Source: a virus. From it: a DNA stretch of 20,588 nt. The translations under genes and the position numbers were made by a program. The notes under the pieces were generated by a model that saw only the letters and a program-made list of their open reading frames with translations, ran no database searches and was not told the origin of the DNA. The stretch spans positions 1 through 20,588 of the IMG/VR virus record IMGVR_UViG_3300045855_000045; one strand, written 5' to 3'. Numbering within the stretch: the first letter of the stretch is position 1; each line of letters begins with the position of its first letter. Below are positions 14,130 to 20,588 of this stretch, in pieces.

Positions 14130-16378
14130 TGTCCGATCTGGAATCACTGTTGGCGCAGCAAGCATCAACAGCCCCGGCTGCCGATCCGCTGGAGGCATTG
14201 CTTACTGCGCAATCTAATCCTGCGCCGGTTGCGAATATCGGTAATGAGGGTAGGCACGGTCCAATGGCTGAAATGCCGGAGCCCTTGCTTGACCAACTGA
14301 AGCACCAGATCAGCCTCACAGGGCGCGCGGGAGTTACTGCGCTCACAGCACTGCCGAATATGGCTGGAGACGCTGCAAACGGTTTACTGAACCTTGGGAT
14401 TGGAGGATTCAATTCACTGACAGGATCGAACGTCGGCAGATTGCAGTATCCGTCCCAAATTACGCAGCAAGCCCTGACCAATGCGGGTGTTGACGAGCCA
14501 AGGAACGGAACTGAAAGAGTCGTGCAGGCCGCAACATCAGCCATGGGCTCAACTGCGCCCAGTGTTGCGATGGGGAAATACCTTTCCACTTTTGGCGGAC
14601 CCACGGCGAAGGTCGTCGGGAACTCACTCCAAACAGCACCTGGAATTCAGACTCTCAGTGCCGGTGCTTCTGGAGCTTCAGGGCAGGGCGCAGCAGAGGC
14701 CGGATTTGGCCCGGTCGGTCAAATACTGGCGTCAATTGCTGGCGGTGGCACAACTGCACTGGCTGCGGCCGGCGGTCGCGGGTATATCAATCCTGCCCCA
14801 TCAAAGGAGCAATTGCTTGCTGCTGCTTTGCGCGACCAAGCAGAGAACCAAAAGCCAATGCCCAGATACTCCACCGATGCACTGGGCAATGTGCAAACTA
14901 CCCTCGATAAGCCGCGCTATCGCTTGACACCTGAAGGCCCGGTTCTTGTTGATGCACCTGGTGCACCTCAGATGCCGACAAATTCAATTCCAGTTGACCG
15001 TCCGCTTCCTCCTGTCGCGCCAGCTCCTGAAGGAACGGTAAAACCCGTTCAGGACCAACTGGGAAATATTGCGCTGTTGAAGAAGATCGGCCTGAATGAA
15101 CAGCGGCCGTCCACGATTTCCGGCGACCGGTTTACATCTGGGCAGGATTATGAAAATGCCCAACTGAACAACCCGCTTGGCGAGGCCATGCGAACGCAGC
15201 TCACAAAAGAACAAACTGCGCTACGTGATTTCGGGGCGAAGATCCAAAGCGAAACAGGCGCCAAGGCCATGACTCCAGAGCAGTCTGGGCAGACTGTCAA
15301 AGCACCTCTGCGCGGTCTGTCGGACTGGTTTGATGGGAAGATAACAGCCGTCTACAACGCAGCCAGAGAGAAAGCAGGCGGCATGGGCGCAGTAAGTCCG
15401 GACGATCTGAATAACCTGCTCAAAGACAATAATTTCAGGGAGACGCTGCTTTCATCGAAAGACGGTTCTGCGCTGCTCGGATCAATTGAGCGCCAGGTTA
15501 AGCGGTTCCAGGGAATACCGATCGAGGGCGAAGAACTCGCTCCCGCACCCAACACGGTGAACAGCGCGGAGAATCTACGCAAGTGGCTCAATTCCTCCTG
15601 GTCGCCGACAAACTCGAAGCAGATCGGCATGGTGAAGCAGGCGCTTGACTCTGATGTTGCAAGGGCAGGCGGCGCCGGTGTGTTTGACCAGGCGCGAAAA
15701 CTCCACCAGCTGCGCATGAACACTCTGGACAACCCAGACGGAATTGCAAAGCTGCTGAACGACCAGGGCCCCAACGGAGTGAATCAGGCAATTCCCGATG
15801 CGCTGGTCACGCAAAAGCTTCTGGCCATGCCTACAAGTCAGTTCGAACATATCGTCAAGACCCTAACGAATCTTCCACCTGAACTGAAGGACATGGGAAA
15901 TCAGGCAATTGCTGAAATCAAAGGCGCACTTGCCAAGCGGATCAACGATGCGGGATATAGGCCTGGAGGCAATCAGAATGAAAGCCTGTGGAATGCGGGA
16001 AATGTAAACCGTGAGATCAACGCCAACAAATCAAAGATGGCGCTGGTTCTGACGCCTTCGGAGTTAGAGAACTTCCGGACCCTTCACGACGCCGGATACG
16101 TTCTCCAGACTCCCACCAAGTACAAGGGTGCGGTCGCCCAGGGTTACAACTACCTGCAAAGTGGGAGTCTCGTAGGCATCCCAGCAGGTGCTAGCGCGCT
16201 TGGTGGGTGGCTCGGGGCGTCCTTCGGCGGTCCATCCGGTGCGGCCATGGGGGCTACTGCAGGCGGTGCTCTCGGTGGTAGTGCGTCTGTCGTCCTGAAG
16301 AAAGGGATTGATAACAGCATGGCTGCCCGGCTTGCTGCGCAGCTTAGAAACCCGCTCCCACAGTTTCCAAAACAGTGA
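14129..16378 (+). CDS. Large DNA-ejection protein with Gly-rich membrane-seeking end
   Basis: This 749-residue product is the largest in the window. The first 30 residues hold a duplicated helix (LESLLAQQ at 4-11 and LEALLTAQ at 21-28). Residues 60-100 (GRAGVTALTALPNMAGDAAN) and a Gly/Ala-rich stretch at 150-220 could insert in membranes. Residues 220-330 are Pro-rich. Residues 330-670 are charged and helical, with SDWFDGKITAVYNAAREKAG and a conserved helix-rich part. The last 71 residues (679-749) are Gly/Ala-rich hydrophobic sequence with a basic end. This composition fits an ejection protein that enters the host envelope with the DNA. The family is remembered only loosely. Confidence 0.65.
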   Translation: MSDLESLLAQQASTAPAADPLEALLTAQSNPAPVANIGNEGRHGPMAEMPEPLLDQLKHQISLTGRAGVTALTALPNMAGDAANGLLNLGIGGFNSLTGSNVGRLQYPSQITQQALTNAGVDEPRNGTERVVQAATSAMGSTAPSVAMGKYLSTFGGPTAKVVGNSLQTAPGIQTLSAGASGASGQGAAEAGFGPVGQILASIAGGGTTALAAAGGRGYINPAPSKEQLLAAALRDQAENQKPMPRYSTDALGNVQTTLDKPRYRLTPEGPVLVDAPGAPQMPTNSIPVDRPLPPVAPAPEGTVKPVQDQLGNIALLKKIGLNEQRPSTISGDRFTSGQDYENAQLNNPLGEAMRTQLTKEQTALRDFGAKIQSETGAKAMTPEQSGQTVKAPLRGLSDWFDGKITAVYNAAREKAGGMGAVSPDDLNNLLKDNNFRETLLSSKDGSALLGSIERQVKRFQGIPIEGEELAPAPNTVNSAENLRKWLNSSWSPTNSKQIGMVKQALDSDVARAGGAGVFDQARKLHQLRMNTLDNPDGIAKLLNDQGPNGVNQAIPDALVTQKLLAMPTSQFEHIVKTLTNLPPELKDMGNQAIAEIKGALAKRINDAGYRPGGNQNESLWNAGNVNREINANKSKMALVLTPSELENFRTLHDAGYVLQTPTKYKGAVAQGYNYLQSGSLVGIPAGASALGGWLGASFGGPSGAAMGATAGGALGGSASVVLKKGIDNSMAARLAAQLRNPLPQFPKQ

Positions 16379-16511
16379 TTCTGCCTTTGCGATGAGGTAG
16401 ATAAAGCACACAGCAAATATCGGAGCGGTGGCAGTGATGCTATTGCTGACGACCGTCATTAGTCACCCCTAAAGCGCTAACTCTAGCGCTTTTTTCATTT
16501 AAAGGATAGTC
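16379..16511 (+). other. Intergenic gap before the tailspike gene
   Basis: A gap of 133 bases. It holds the terminator at 16471-16495 and the tailspike ribosome-binding site (AAAGGA), with no plus-strand promoter I can defend. On the minus strand an open frame begins at 16459 and runs antisense into the ejection gene; it is treated in the findings as a weak candidate. Confidence 0.6.
16471..16495 (+). terminator. Rho-independent terminator before the tailspike gene
   Basis: A nine-base-pair stem (AAAGCGCTA at 16471-16479 with TAGCGCTTT at 16484-16492) closes an ACTC loop and runs into six T residues (16490-16495). The sequence after it, CATTTAAAGGA, nearly repeats that after the 6682 terminator. 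Confidence 0.9.
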
Positions 16512-18563
16512 ATGCCCCCATTCAATGGCAACGGAACTTTCTCCGCGTACACCCCTGGAAACCCCGCTGTAACAGGCTCGGTCGTCAGCAGCACGGCATT
16601 CAATAACACGGTGAATGACATTGCTACAGGCCTGTCAAACACTCTGACCAGAGACGGCCAGAGCCCCGCTACGGCAAACATTCCCATGGGTGGCAACAAG
16701 CTCACCAACCTGGCGAATGGAACGGCAGCCACGGACGCAGCAGCGTTTGGACAGTTCAATGCTTCATCTGGCGCAACAAATGTCGGCTTCATCCAGTCCG
16801 GCACGGGCTCTGTAGCCATGACCGTTCAGGACAAGCTGCAGCAGTACCAAAGCGTTGTTGACAACATGACGGCCTCCCAACTCGCTGACGTAGTGGCTGG
16901 TACTGCTTCGATTGATGTGACTGCTGCTATTCAGGCTGCACATGACAAGCTGCCAGCCAATGGTGGCGTGATCGATTTTCCGGTTGCTGGCTTGTACTTG
17001 CTCTCAACGGATGGCGTCTACGTCAACATCACAAAACCTAATGTCACCATTCGCGGCTCGTCTGGAGCATGGGTAGTTAATCCAGCAAGCTCAAACGCTG
17101 AAATTACCGCTGGCAGTCGATACCTTAATGGGTTCACTGTTTCGGGAAATAACTGTGTGATCAGCGTAAACATGCGAGGGTGTGCCAATGTTTGGACGCC
17201 ATCTGCGTCTACTGATCGGCTGACTCTTCGTGACATGAAGATGCTGAATCTTTACAACTCAGGCATCTCTATTGGAAGCACGCCATTCGACACCCTTGAT
17301 GTTCTGAACGTGGAATTCAATACATCGCGGGATCTGGCAGCAGACCCAGGAAACTACGAGATGATTTCTCGGGGGTGCAATGGAAACACCGCTAATTACG
17401 GCAAATTGGTTCGGGTTATGGGTTGCCTGTTCAAGAGTGTTTCAGGTGGCATTGATGTGCACAACGTTAAGGATGTAGTTGTCGGGGGTGGTACACGCTT
17501 TGAGGGCGTGGACATTACCTGCATCAAACTGGCAACTCTGGATAACGCAGTCGTTAAACAGAATCTGACCGTCGATAAGACAGTCACATTTGACGGTGCT
17601 GCGATTAACTCGGCAAGCGCTAACCGACATATCTCCTGCACTGGTGGGGGGCGTCCTGCTGCAAATTATTCGAACTACCTCGCGTTCATCCAGGTGTTTG
17701 ACAAGGTTGACTTCTCTGGCAAGGCCTACAACTTCTCCACTAACTATGGTGTCACGTTCTTGGATGGTTCGTATGTTGATGCAGTTCTGAACTTTGATGG
17801 CGCTGAGTTTGAGTCCTGCACCAATGCCATCAAGGATTACCAAGGTTCGTTCAATGTCACGAACTGTCGGTTCAAGAACTCGAACATTGTTGGGTCTTCC
17901 ATCACCCAGTTGAAGTCCCTGAATTTCCGCAACAACAAGATGATCGACAGTGTGTTGAACGTCACCAAGAAATGCGCTGAAATCTACGATCAAGGGTTCA
18001 TTGTCGAAAACACGATTAGTTATTCGCTGGATAACCTTGCGCCGATCCGCTTTGTGAACTATGCGACTGATTCAGGATTTATGTGTCTGGTCGATAAGAA
18101 TTTGATCATCATTGGCGGTGGTAATACCTTGGCAATTGATGGATCAACTTCTGGCACACAGATGTTCATTGGTGGTAACAATTACGCCACCCCTGTCGGC
18201 ACTTGGACATTTAATGGTGTGATGCTTAATAATTACCAGCCGACCACTGGTGCTTCGTACGTTGGTAGTTTGCGTGTCCCATTCCGCAATGGCGAACTAA
18301 CGATGGGAAATGACAACGCAACAACTGCGGTCACTTATGCGATGGCCGATGCCACATCTGTCTATCTGCCAATCGGAACTACTTTCAATGTGTGCAAAAC
18401 AAATGCGGCTGCAACTTTTGCTTTATCTGGTGCAGCCAGTTCATTCAATGGTGCGTTTTCTTCTGTGACATTGGCATCTACCTATGCGGCATGCACCCTA
18501 AAGAAGATTGGTGCGAATCGTTGGTCTGTCACCAATATGTCTGGAACAGTAACACTCGCATAA
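16512..18563 (+). CDS. Tailspike with beta-helix body (probable polysaccharide depolymerase)
   Basis: This 683-residue protein has the ribosome-binding site AAAGGA. Residues 1-81 (AYTPGNPAVTGSVVSSTAFN, then DGQSPATANIPMGGNKLTNL) are a well-known virion-anchoring head of podovirus spikes and fibres in Burkholderiales and relatives. Residues 92-112 hold the neck VGFIQSGTGSVAMTVQDKLQ. From about 134 (SIDVTAAIQAAHDKLPANGG) begins a body with repeated short Asn/Gly/Val/Phe strands, as in pectate-lyase-like right-handed beta-helices. The end (CTLKKIGANRWSVTN) is a common fibre C-terminus. Such proteins bind and often cut surface polysaccharide. The usual DFGAxGDGxxDD sequence is absent. Active-site residues cannot be named. 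The body looks more AT-rich than the head, suggesting module exchange. Confidence 0.8.
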   Translation: MPPFNGNGTFSAYTPGNPAVTGSVVSSTAFNNTVNDIATGLSNTLTRDGQSPATANIPMGGNKLTNLANGTAATDAAAFGQFNASSGATNVGFIQSGTGSVAMTVQDKLQQYQSVVDNMTASQLADVVAGTASIDVTAAIQAAHDKLPANGGVIDFPVAGLYLLSTDGVYVNITKPNVTIRGSSGAWVVNPASSNAEITAGSRYLNGFTVSGNNCVISVNMRGCANVWTPSASTDRLTLRDMKMLNLYNSGISIGSTPFDTLDVLNVEFNTSRDLAADPGNYEMISRGCNGNTANYGKLVRVMGCLFKSVSGGIDVHNVKDVVVGGGTRFEGVDITCIKLATLDNAVVKQNLTVDKTVTFDGAAINSASANRHISCTGGGRPAANYSNYLAFIQVFDKVDFSGKAYNFSTNYGVTFLDGSYVDAVLNFDGAEFESCTNAIKDYQGSFNVTNCRFKNSNIVGSSITQLKSLNFRNNKMIDSVLNVTKKCAEIYDQGFIVENTISYSLDNLAPIRFVNYATDSGFMCLVDKNLIIIGGGNTLAIDGSTSGTQMFIGGNNYATPVGTWTFNGVMLNNYQPTTGASYVGSLRVPFRNGELTMGNDNATTAVTYAMADATSVYLPIGTTFNVCKTNAAATFALSGAASSFNGAFSSVTLASTYAACTLKKIGANRWSVTNMSGTVTLA

Positions 18564-18572
18564 GGAACCACC

Positions 18573-18767
18573 ATGCCAACACTAATTCAACTCGCCAAAT
18601 CCAAAACCGTCCTGTTCAGCACGGCCCTGTCCCTGCTGGGCATCGCCAACAGCTATATCGGACTGTTCAACCTGGACGCCACCCAGCAGTCCTATGCGCT
18701 GCTGGCAATCGGCGTAGCCACCGCTGGCCTGCGCTTCCTGACCACCGTACCACTGGCGGACAAGTAA
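18573..18767 (+). CDS. Small two-helix membrane protein, holin candidate
   Basis: This 64-residue protein has a ribosome-binding site (ATAAGGA) overlapping the tailspike stop. It has two probable membrane helices at about 12-32 (TVLFSTALSLLGIANSYIGL) and 40-57, and an end (LRFLTTVPLADK) that I recall from small lysis-cassette proteins with the pattern KSKTxxF ... LRxxTTxPL. Such proteins lie directly upstream of endolysin genes in many beta- and gammaproteobacterial phages. A holin or antiholin role is likely from size, topology and position, but other membrane proteins in this cassette are rival holin candidates. Confidence 0.65.
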   Translation: MPTLIQLAKSKTVLFSTALSLLGIANSYIGLFNLDATQQSYALLAIGVATAGLRFLTTVPLADK

Positions 18768-19025
18768 ATGGACATTCAAATTGCTTTCAACATCGCGGTG
18801 GCCCTGGTCGCATTCCTTGGCGGGTGGGTTTTGAATTCACTCAAGGACTCGATCAACCAGCTCAAGAAAACGGATGGTGAACTGGCCGACAAGGTGCAGC
18901 ACATCGAGGTTCTGGTGGCCGGTTCATACGTCAAGCGCGATGACCTGGACAAGCTGGCCAACGCACTATTCACCAAGCTGGACCGTATCGAGTTGAAGGT
19001 GGACGGGAAGGCCGACAAGTCATGA
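18768..19025 (+). CDS. Membrane-anchored coiled-coil lysis-cassette protein
   Basis: The ATG follows the previous stop without a gap. The 85-residue product has one N-terminal membrane helix (about 5-24, IAFNIAVALVAFLGGWVLNS) followed by a charged heptad-like helix through residue 50 and a second short helix (KRDDLDKLANALFTKLDRIE). This layout of a short cytoplasmic or periplasmic coil behind one membrane helix is common in phage lysis cassettes. It may be a holin, antiholin or regulator. The stop overlaps the endolysin start by four bases (ATGA), so the two are translationally coupled. The exact function is unknown. Confidence 0.65.
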   Translation: MDIQIAFNIAVALVAFLGGWVLNSLKDSINQLKKTDGELADKVQHIEVLVAGSYVKRDDLDKLANALFTKLDRIELKVDGKADKS

Positions 19026-19549
19026 CACCGGCGGAACTTTCCCGCGCAGCAGGCGCCAGAATTGACCGGGCCATCGAGTTCCTGCCCATCATCGAGCAGG
19101 CTGCGCCCGACTTCGACATCACCACACCTGAGCGCATGGCTGCATTCCTTGCGCAGGTGGGTCACGAGTCGGGTGGTTTCCACTGGCTCACTGAGCTGTG
19201 GGGCCCGACCACTGCGCAAAGTCGCTACGAAGGCCGCGCTGACCTTGGAAACACTGAGGAAGGGGATGGATTCAAATATCGCGGCAGGGGGCTGATCCAG
19301 ATCACCGGGCGGGACAACTACGCTAGGGCATCGATTGCCTTAGCCACCGACTTCATTGAAAACCCCGAGTGGCTGGCCGAGCCGGACTATGCGGTGCGCA
19401 GCGCCATGTGGTTCTGGCAATCGCATGGGCTCAATGAGCTGGCTGACGTGGGCCAGTTCGAGCACATCACCAGGATCATCAACGGTGGACTCAATGGCGA
19501 GGACGAACGGCTGGCCTTGTACGAGGCAGCAAAGGTGGCGCTTGCATGA
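19022..19549 (+). CDS. Endolysin, GH19 chitinase-like muramidase
   Basis: This 175-residue single-domain enzyme degrades the glycan of peptidoglycan. The start of the catalytic region has AAFLAQVGHESGGFHWLTE, with Glu49 and Glu58 as the likely catalytic pair; these numbers match, from memory, those of the phage SPN1S endolysin. The segment YRGRGLIQITGRDNYARA at about 86-103 includes Thr95 as the probable third active-site residue. The end (RIINGGLNG) is the familiar substrate-groove motif of the family. It has no signal peptide or SAR helix, so it needs a holin to leave the cytoplasm. It overlaps both neighbours by four bases. The family call is strong. Confidence 0.93.
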   Translation: MTPAELSRAAGARIDRAIEFLPIIEQAAPDFDITTPERMAAFLAQVGHESGGFHWLTELWGPTTAQSRYEGRADLGNTEEGDGFKYRGRGLIQITGRDNYARASIALATDFIENPEWLAEPDYAVRSAMWFWQSHGLNELADVGQFEHITRIINGGLNGEDERLALYEAAKVALA

Positions 19550-19749
19550 TCAGCATCGATCCGTTTGATACCGAGTTCCTACCAGCGGAGCAACAGATAT
19601 TGATTCGCTTGATTGCCAAGGTGGAGCAATACCGTGGGCAGAATCGGTTCTGGGAAGCGCAGGGCATGGAACGGGCTGTGGGTATCGCATACGCCTGCTT
19701 GAAAGCGGACTACCAGGACACAACCCCAACCAGTTGGAGTGGACTATGA
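19546..19749 (+). CDS. Small hypothetical lysis-cassette protein
   Basis: This is a 67-residue soluble protein overlapping the endolysin stop by four bases (ATGA) and the next start by four bases, so it belongs to the coupled lysis run. It has no membrane segment or signal peptide. It contains a central predicted helix (EQQILIRLIAKVEQYRGQNR) followed by another (GMERAVGIAYACLKADY). I recognise no family, and no function can be given. Confidence 0.55.
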   Translation: MISIDPFDTEFLPAEQQILIRLIAKVEQYRGQNRFWEAQGMERAVGIAYACLKADYQDTTPTSWSGL

Positions 19750-20000
19750 GCGAGTGGCACTTCCGTGATCTGGTGACTGATCATAAGACCGGCAAGCTGC
19801 GCGAGACAGCGGTGTGGTCGAACATTGGAAAAGCCTCAATGACCTGGGCCTTCATCTACACAGTGTTCTATGCCAAAGGCTCATTCAGTGAGCTTCTGTG
19901 GGTTGCGTATGGCTCGATTGTCGTAGCCCATGAACTGACAAGCCGGTACTTCAATCAGAAGCAACAAACCCTGGACAAACAAAATGGCACTTCTTCTTAA
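19746..20000 (+). CDS. Small membrane protein of lysis cassette, holin-like
   Basis: I chose ATG 19746 (overlap ATGA with the previous stop) with GGAG six bases before it, giving 84 residues; a TTG at 19734 is less likely. The N-terminal 30 residues are soluble and charged (SEWHFRDLVTDHKTGKLRE). Two short membrane helices at about 31-43 and 48-64 follow, then a polar end. Similar small two-helix proteins occur in lysis cassettes next to Rz genes. Its end overlaps the Rz start by 17 bases. It may be a holin or antiholin. Confidence 0.65.
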   Translation: MSEWHFRDLVTDHKTGKLRETAVWSNIGKASMTWAFIYTVFYAKGSFSELLWVAYGSIVVAHELTSRYFNQKQQTLDKQNGTSS

Positions 20001-20466
20001 CTGGCGCGTCTGGGCTGCGATCCTCCTGTGCGTGGCCCAGGCTGCATTCGGCTGGAAGATGTACAAAGCTGGGGGTAATTCTGTGCAGGTCGAGTTCGAC
20101 ATGTACAAAAACCAGCAAGTTTTAGACACGTTGGCCGCTCAAAAGGCAAACCAACTTAAAGAGCAGGGAATGCAACTATCACTGGAGAACCTGACAAATG
20201 CGTACATCAAAAATCAGAAAGCTAATTCTGCTTCTGCCGTTGCTGCTGGTAACAGCCTGCGCGACCTCCAAGCCACCCTTGATAGTCCAGCCGCCCAAGA
20301 TTCCCCCGCCTCTAGAAGCGTTGATGCAGGAGCCGGACCAGTCCAAGAGCTACTCGGAAATTGTGCAGCAACTCTTGTCAGAATGGCGCAAGAAGCTGAC
20401 GGACTGGAAAACCAAGTTGTAGGGCTGCAGTCCTATGTAAAGCAGGTTGTAAACCCTGCGAAGTAG
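19984..20466 (+). CDS. Rz: i-spanin (Rz-like)
   Basis: This 160-residue protein has one N-terminal membrane helix (about 7-27, WRVWAAILLCVAQAAFGWKM) and a periplasmic helical part. The helices include SLENLTNAYIKNQKA and the end LLGNCAATLVRMAQEADGLE, a pattern common in Rz proteins. Inner-membrane spanins pair with the Rz1 lipoprotein and fuse inner and outer membranes in the last step of lysis. The Rz1 gene lies wholly inside this gene in the +1 frame. The start overlaps the upstream gene by 17 bases. The call rests on topology, position and the nested partner. Confidence 0.85.
   Translation: MALLLNWRVWAAILLCVAQAAFGWKMYKAGGNSVQVEFDMYKNQQVLDTLAAQKANQLKEQGMQLSLENLTNAYIKNQKANSASAVAAGNSLRDLQATLDSPAAQDSPASRSVDAGAGPVQELLGNCAATLVRMAQEADGLENQVVGLQSYVKQVVNPAK
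20198..20422 (+). CDS. Rz1: o-spanin lipoprotein (Rz1), nested in Rz
   Basis: This 74-residue frame is +1 relative to Rz and lies entirely inside it. It begins with a basic, hydrophobic signal peptide (RTSKIRKLILLLPLLLVTAC) ending in a lipobox VTAC with Cys21 as the lipid-modified residue. The mature 54 residues are Pro-rich at first (PPLIVQPPKIPPP), as in other Rz1 proteins, and end in a charged helix. GGAGA at 20184-20188 lies nine bases before the ATG. Together with Rz this gives a complete two-component spanin. This is a strong call because the lipobox, Pro content, nested frame and partner all agree. Confidence 0.9.
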   Translation: MRTSKIRKLILLLPLLLVTACATSKPPLIVQPPKIPPPLEALMQEPDQSKSYSEIVQQLLSEWRKKLTDWKTKL

Positions 20467-20471
20467 CCAAA

Positions 20472-20501
20472 TGCAGACACGGTGCAGACGTGGATGCAGA
20501 C
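20472..20501 (+). repeat. Three phased direct repeats of TGCAGAC
   Basis: TGCAGAC occurs at 20472-20478, 20483-20489 and 20495-20501, spaced 11 and 12 bases, about one DNA helical turn. The first two copies extend to TGCAGACryGG. They lie between the Rz stop and the tRNA. Such phased sites are typical of arm-type or excisionase binding sites near att sites, but the assignment is inferred. Confidence 0.55.
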
Positions 20502-20531
20502 GTTCAATCAAAAATCATAGCACTGTAGCCA

Positions 20532-20588
20532 TGGTGCCCGAGGCCGGAATCGAACCGGCACGGATTTCTCCGGGGGATTTTGAGTCCC
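20532..20588 (-). tRNA. tRNA-Leu(CAA), 5' part outside the window
   Basis: Read on the minus strand, the visible 57 bases end with CCA (encoded), a seven-base acceptor strand CTCGGGC and discriminator A. The T stem-loop is GCCGG TTCGATT CCGGC, and a long variable arm CGGA GAAA TCCG marks class II. The anticodon loop is CTCAAAA with anticodon CAA and stem base TCCCC. The 3' end points into the phage, as expected for a tRNA used as an integration site. The 5' half lies beyond the window. Confidence 0.9.

Noticed and set aside
19734-19745. Earlier TTG start for the 84-residue membrane protein
   Set aside because: ATG 19746 has GGAG at a good distance and the usual ATGA overlap.
20472-20501. TGCAGAC repeats as a CRISPR array
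   Set aside because: The units are only seven bases with 4-5 base spacing, far too short for CRISPR repeats and spacers.
20471-20588. Open frame running from the direct repeats across the tRNA (MVPEAGIEPARISPGDFES style)
   Set aside because: This is the familiar false protein obtained by translating the complement of a tRNA-Leu gene.
1-20588. Defence, toxin-antitoxin or insertion-sequence genes
   Set aside because: Every supported gene fits virion assembly, lysis or the HNH insertion; no transposase, inverted ends, toxin or defence domain was seen.

Overview
This window is the late (virion assembly and lysis) region of a short-tailed, P22/podovirus-type temperate phage, most likely a prophage in a betaproteobacterium such as a Comamonadaceae or Burkholderiales member. 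The host guess is inference from overall gene style and moderate-to-high GC content; nothing in the window fixes the species. All phage genes lie on the plus strand. The right end runs into the 3' half of a tRNA-Leu(CAA) gene on the minus strand whose 3' end faces the phage, as expected at the edge of a tRNA-integrated prophage.

Layout: (1) 1-1247, C-terminal part of the portal protein, whose start lies outside the window. (2) 1247-3914, five small or medium genes in a tightly coupled run (1-4 bp overlaps); they look like virion accessory proteins and one contains seven 22-residue repeats. The run ends at a strong hairpin terminator. (3) 3979-6017, scaffolding protein and major capsid protein. 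(4) 6018-6704, an HNH endonuclease with its own extended -10 promoter and its own terminator, apparently inserted after the capsid gene. (5) 6721-7437, a likely capsid decoration protein, then another terminator. (6) 7547-10662, an unknown conserved phage protein starting at TTG, a head-tail adaptor (gp4/connector type) and a large tail-nozzle/DNA-stabilisation protein. (7) 10662-16378, four genes for probable internal virion (DNA-ejection) proteins rich in Gly, Ala and Gln. (8) 16512-18563, a tailspike with a virion-anchoring head and a right-handed beta-helix-like body. (9) 18573-20466, a lysis cassette: three small membrane proteins (holin candidates), a GH19-type endolysin, a small unknown protein, and an Rz spanin gene with Rz1 nested in the +1 frame. 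(10) 20467-20588, three phased short direct repeats followed by the tRNA-Leu gene.

The genes work together as one morphogenetic programme. Portal, scaffold and coat build the procapsid. Adaptor, nozzle and tailspike close it and add the short tail. The ejection proteins are packed for delivery into the cell. The lysis genes then open the three envelope layers. There is no tail-tube, sheath, tape-measure or baseplate gene, which supports a podovirus form. Terminase, replication, repressor and integrase genes are not in the window.

I saw no defence system, CRISPR array or insertion sequence. The most unusual points are a motif duplicated at both ends of the scaffolding protein, the two-level repeat protein, the self-contained endonuclease cassette, terminators that abut the next ribosome-binding site, and phased repeats beside the tRNA attachment-site candidate.
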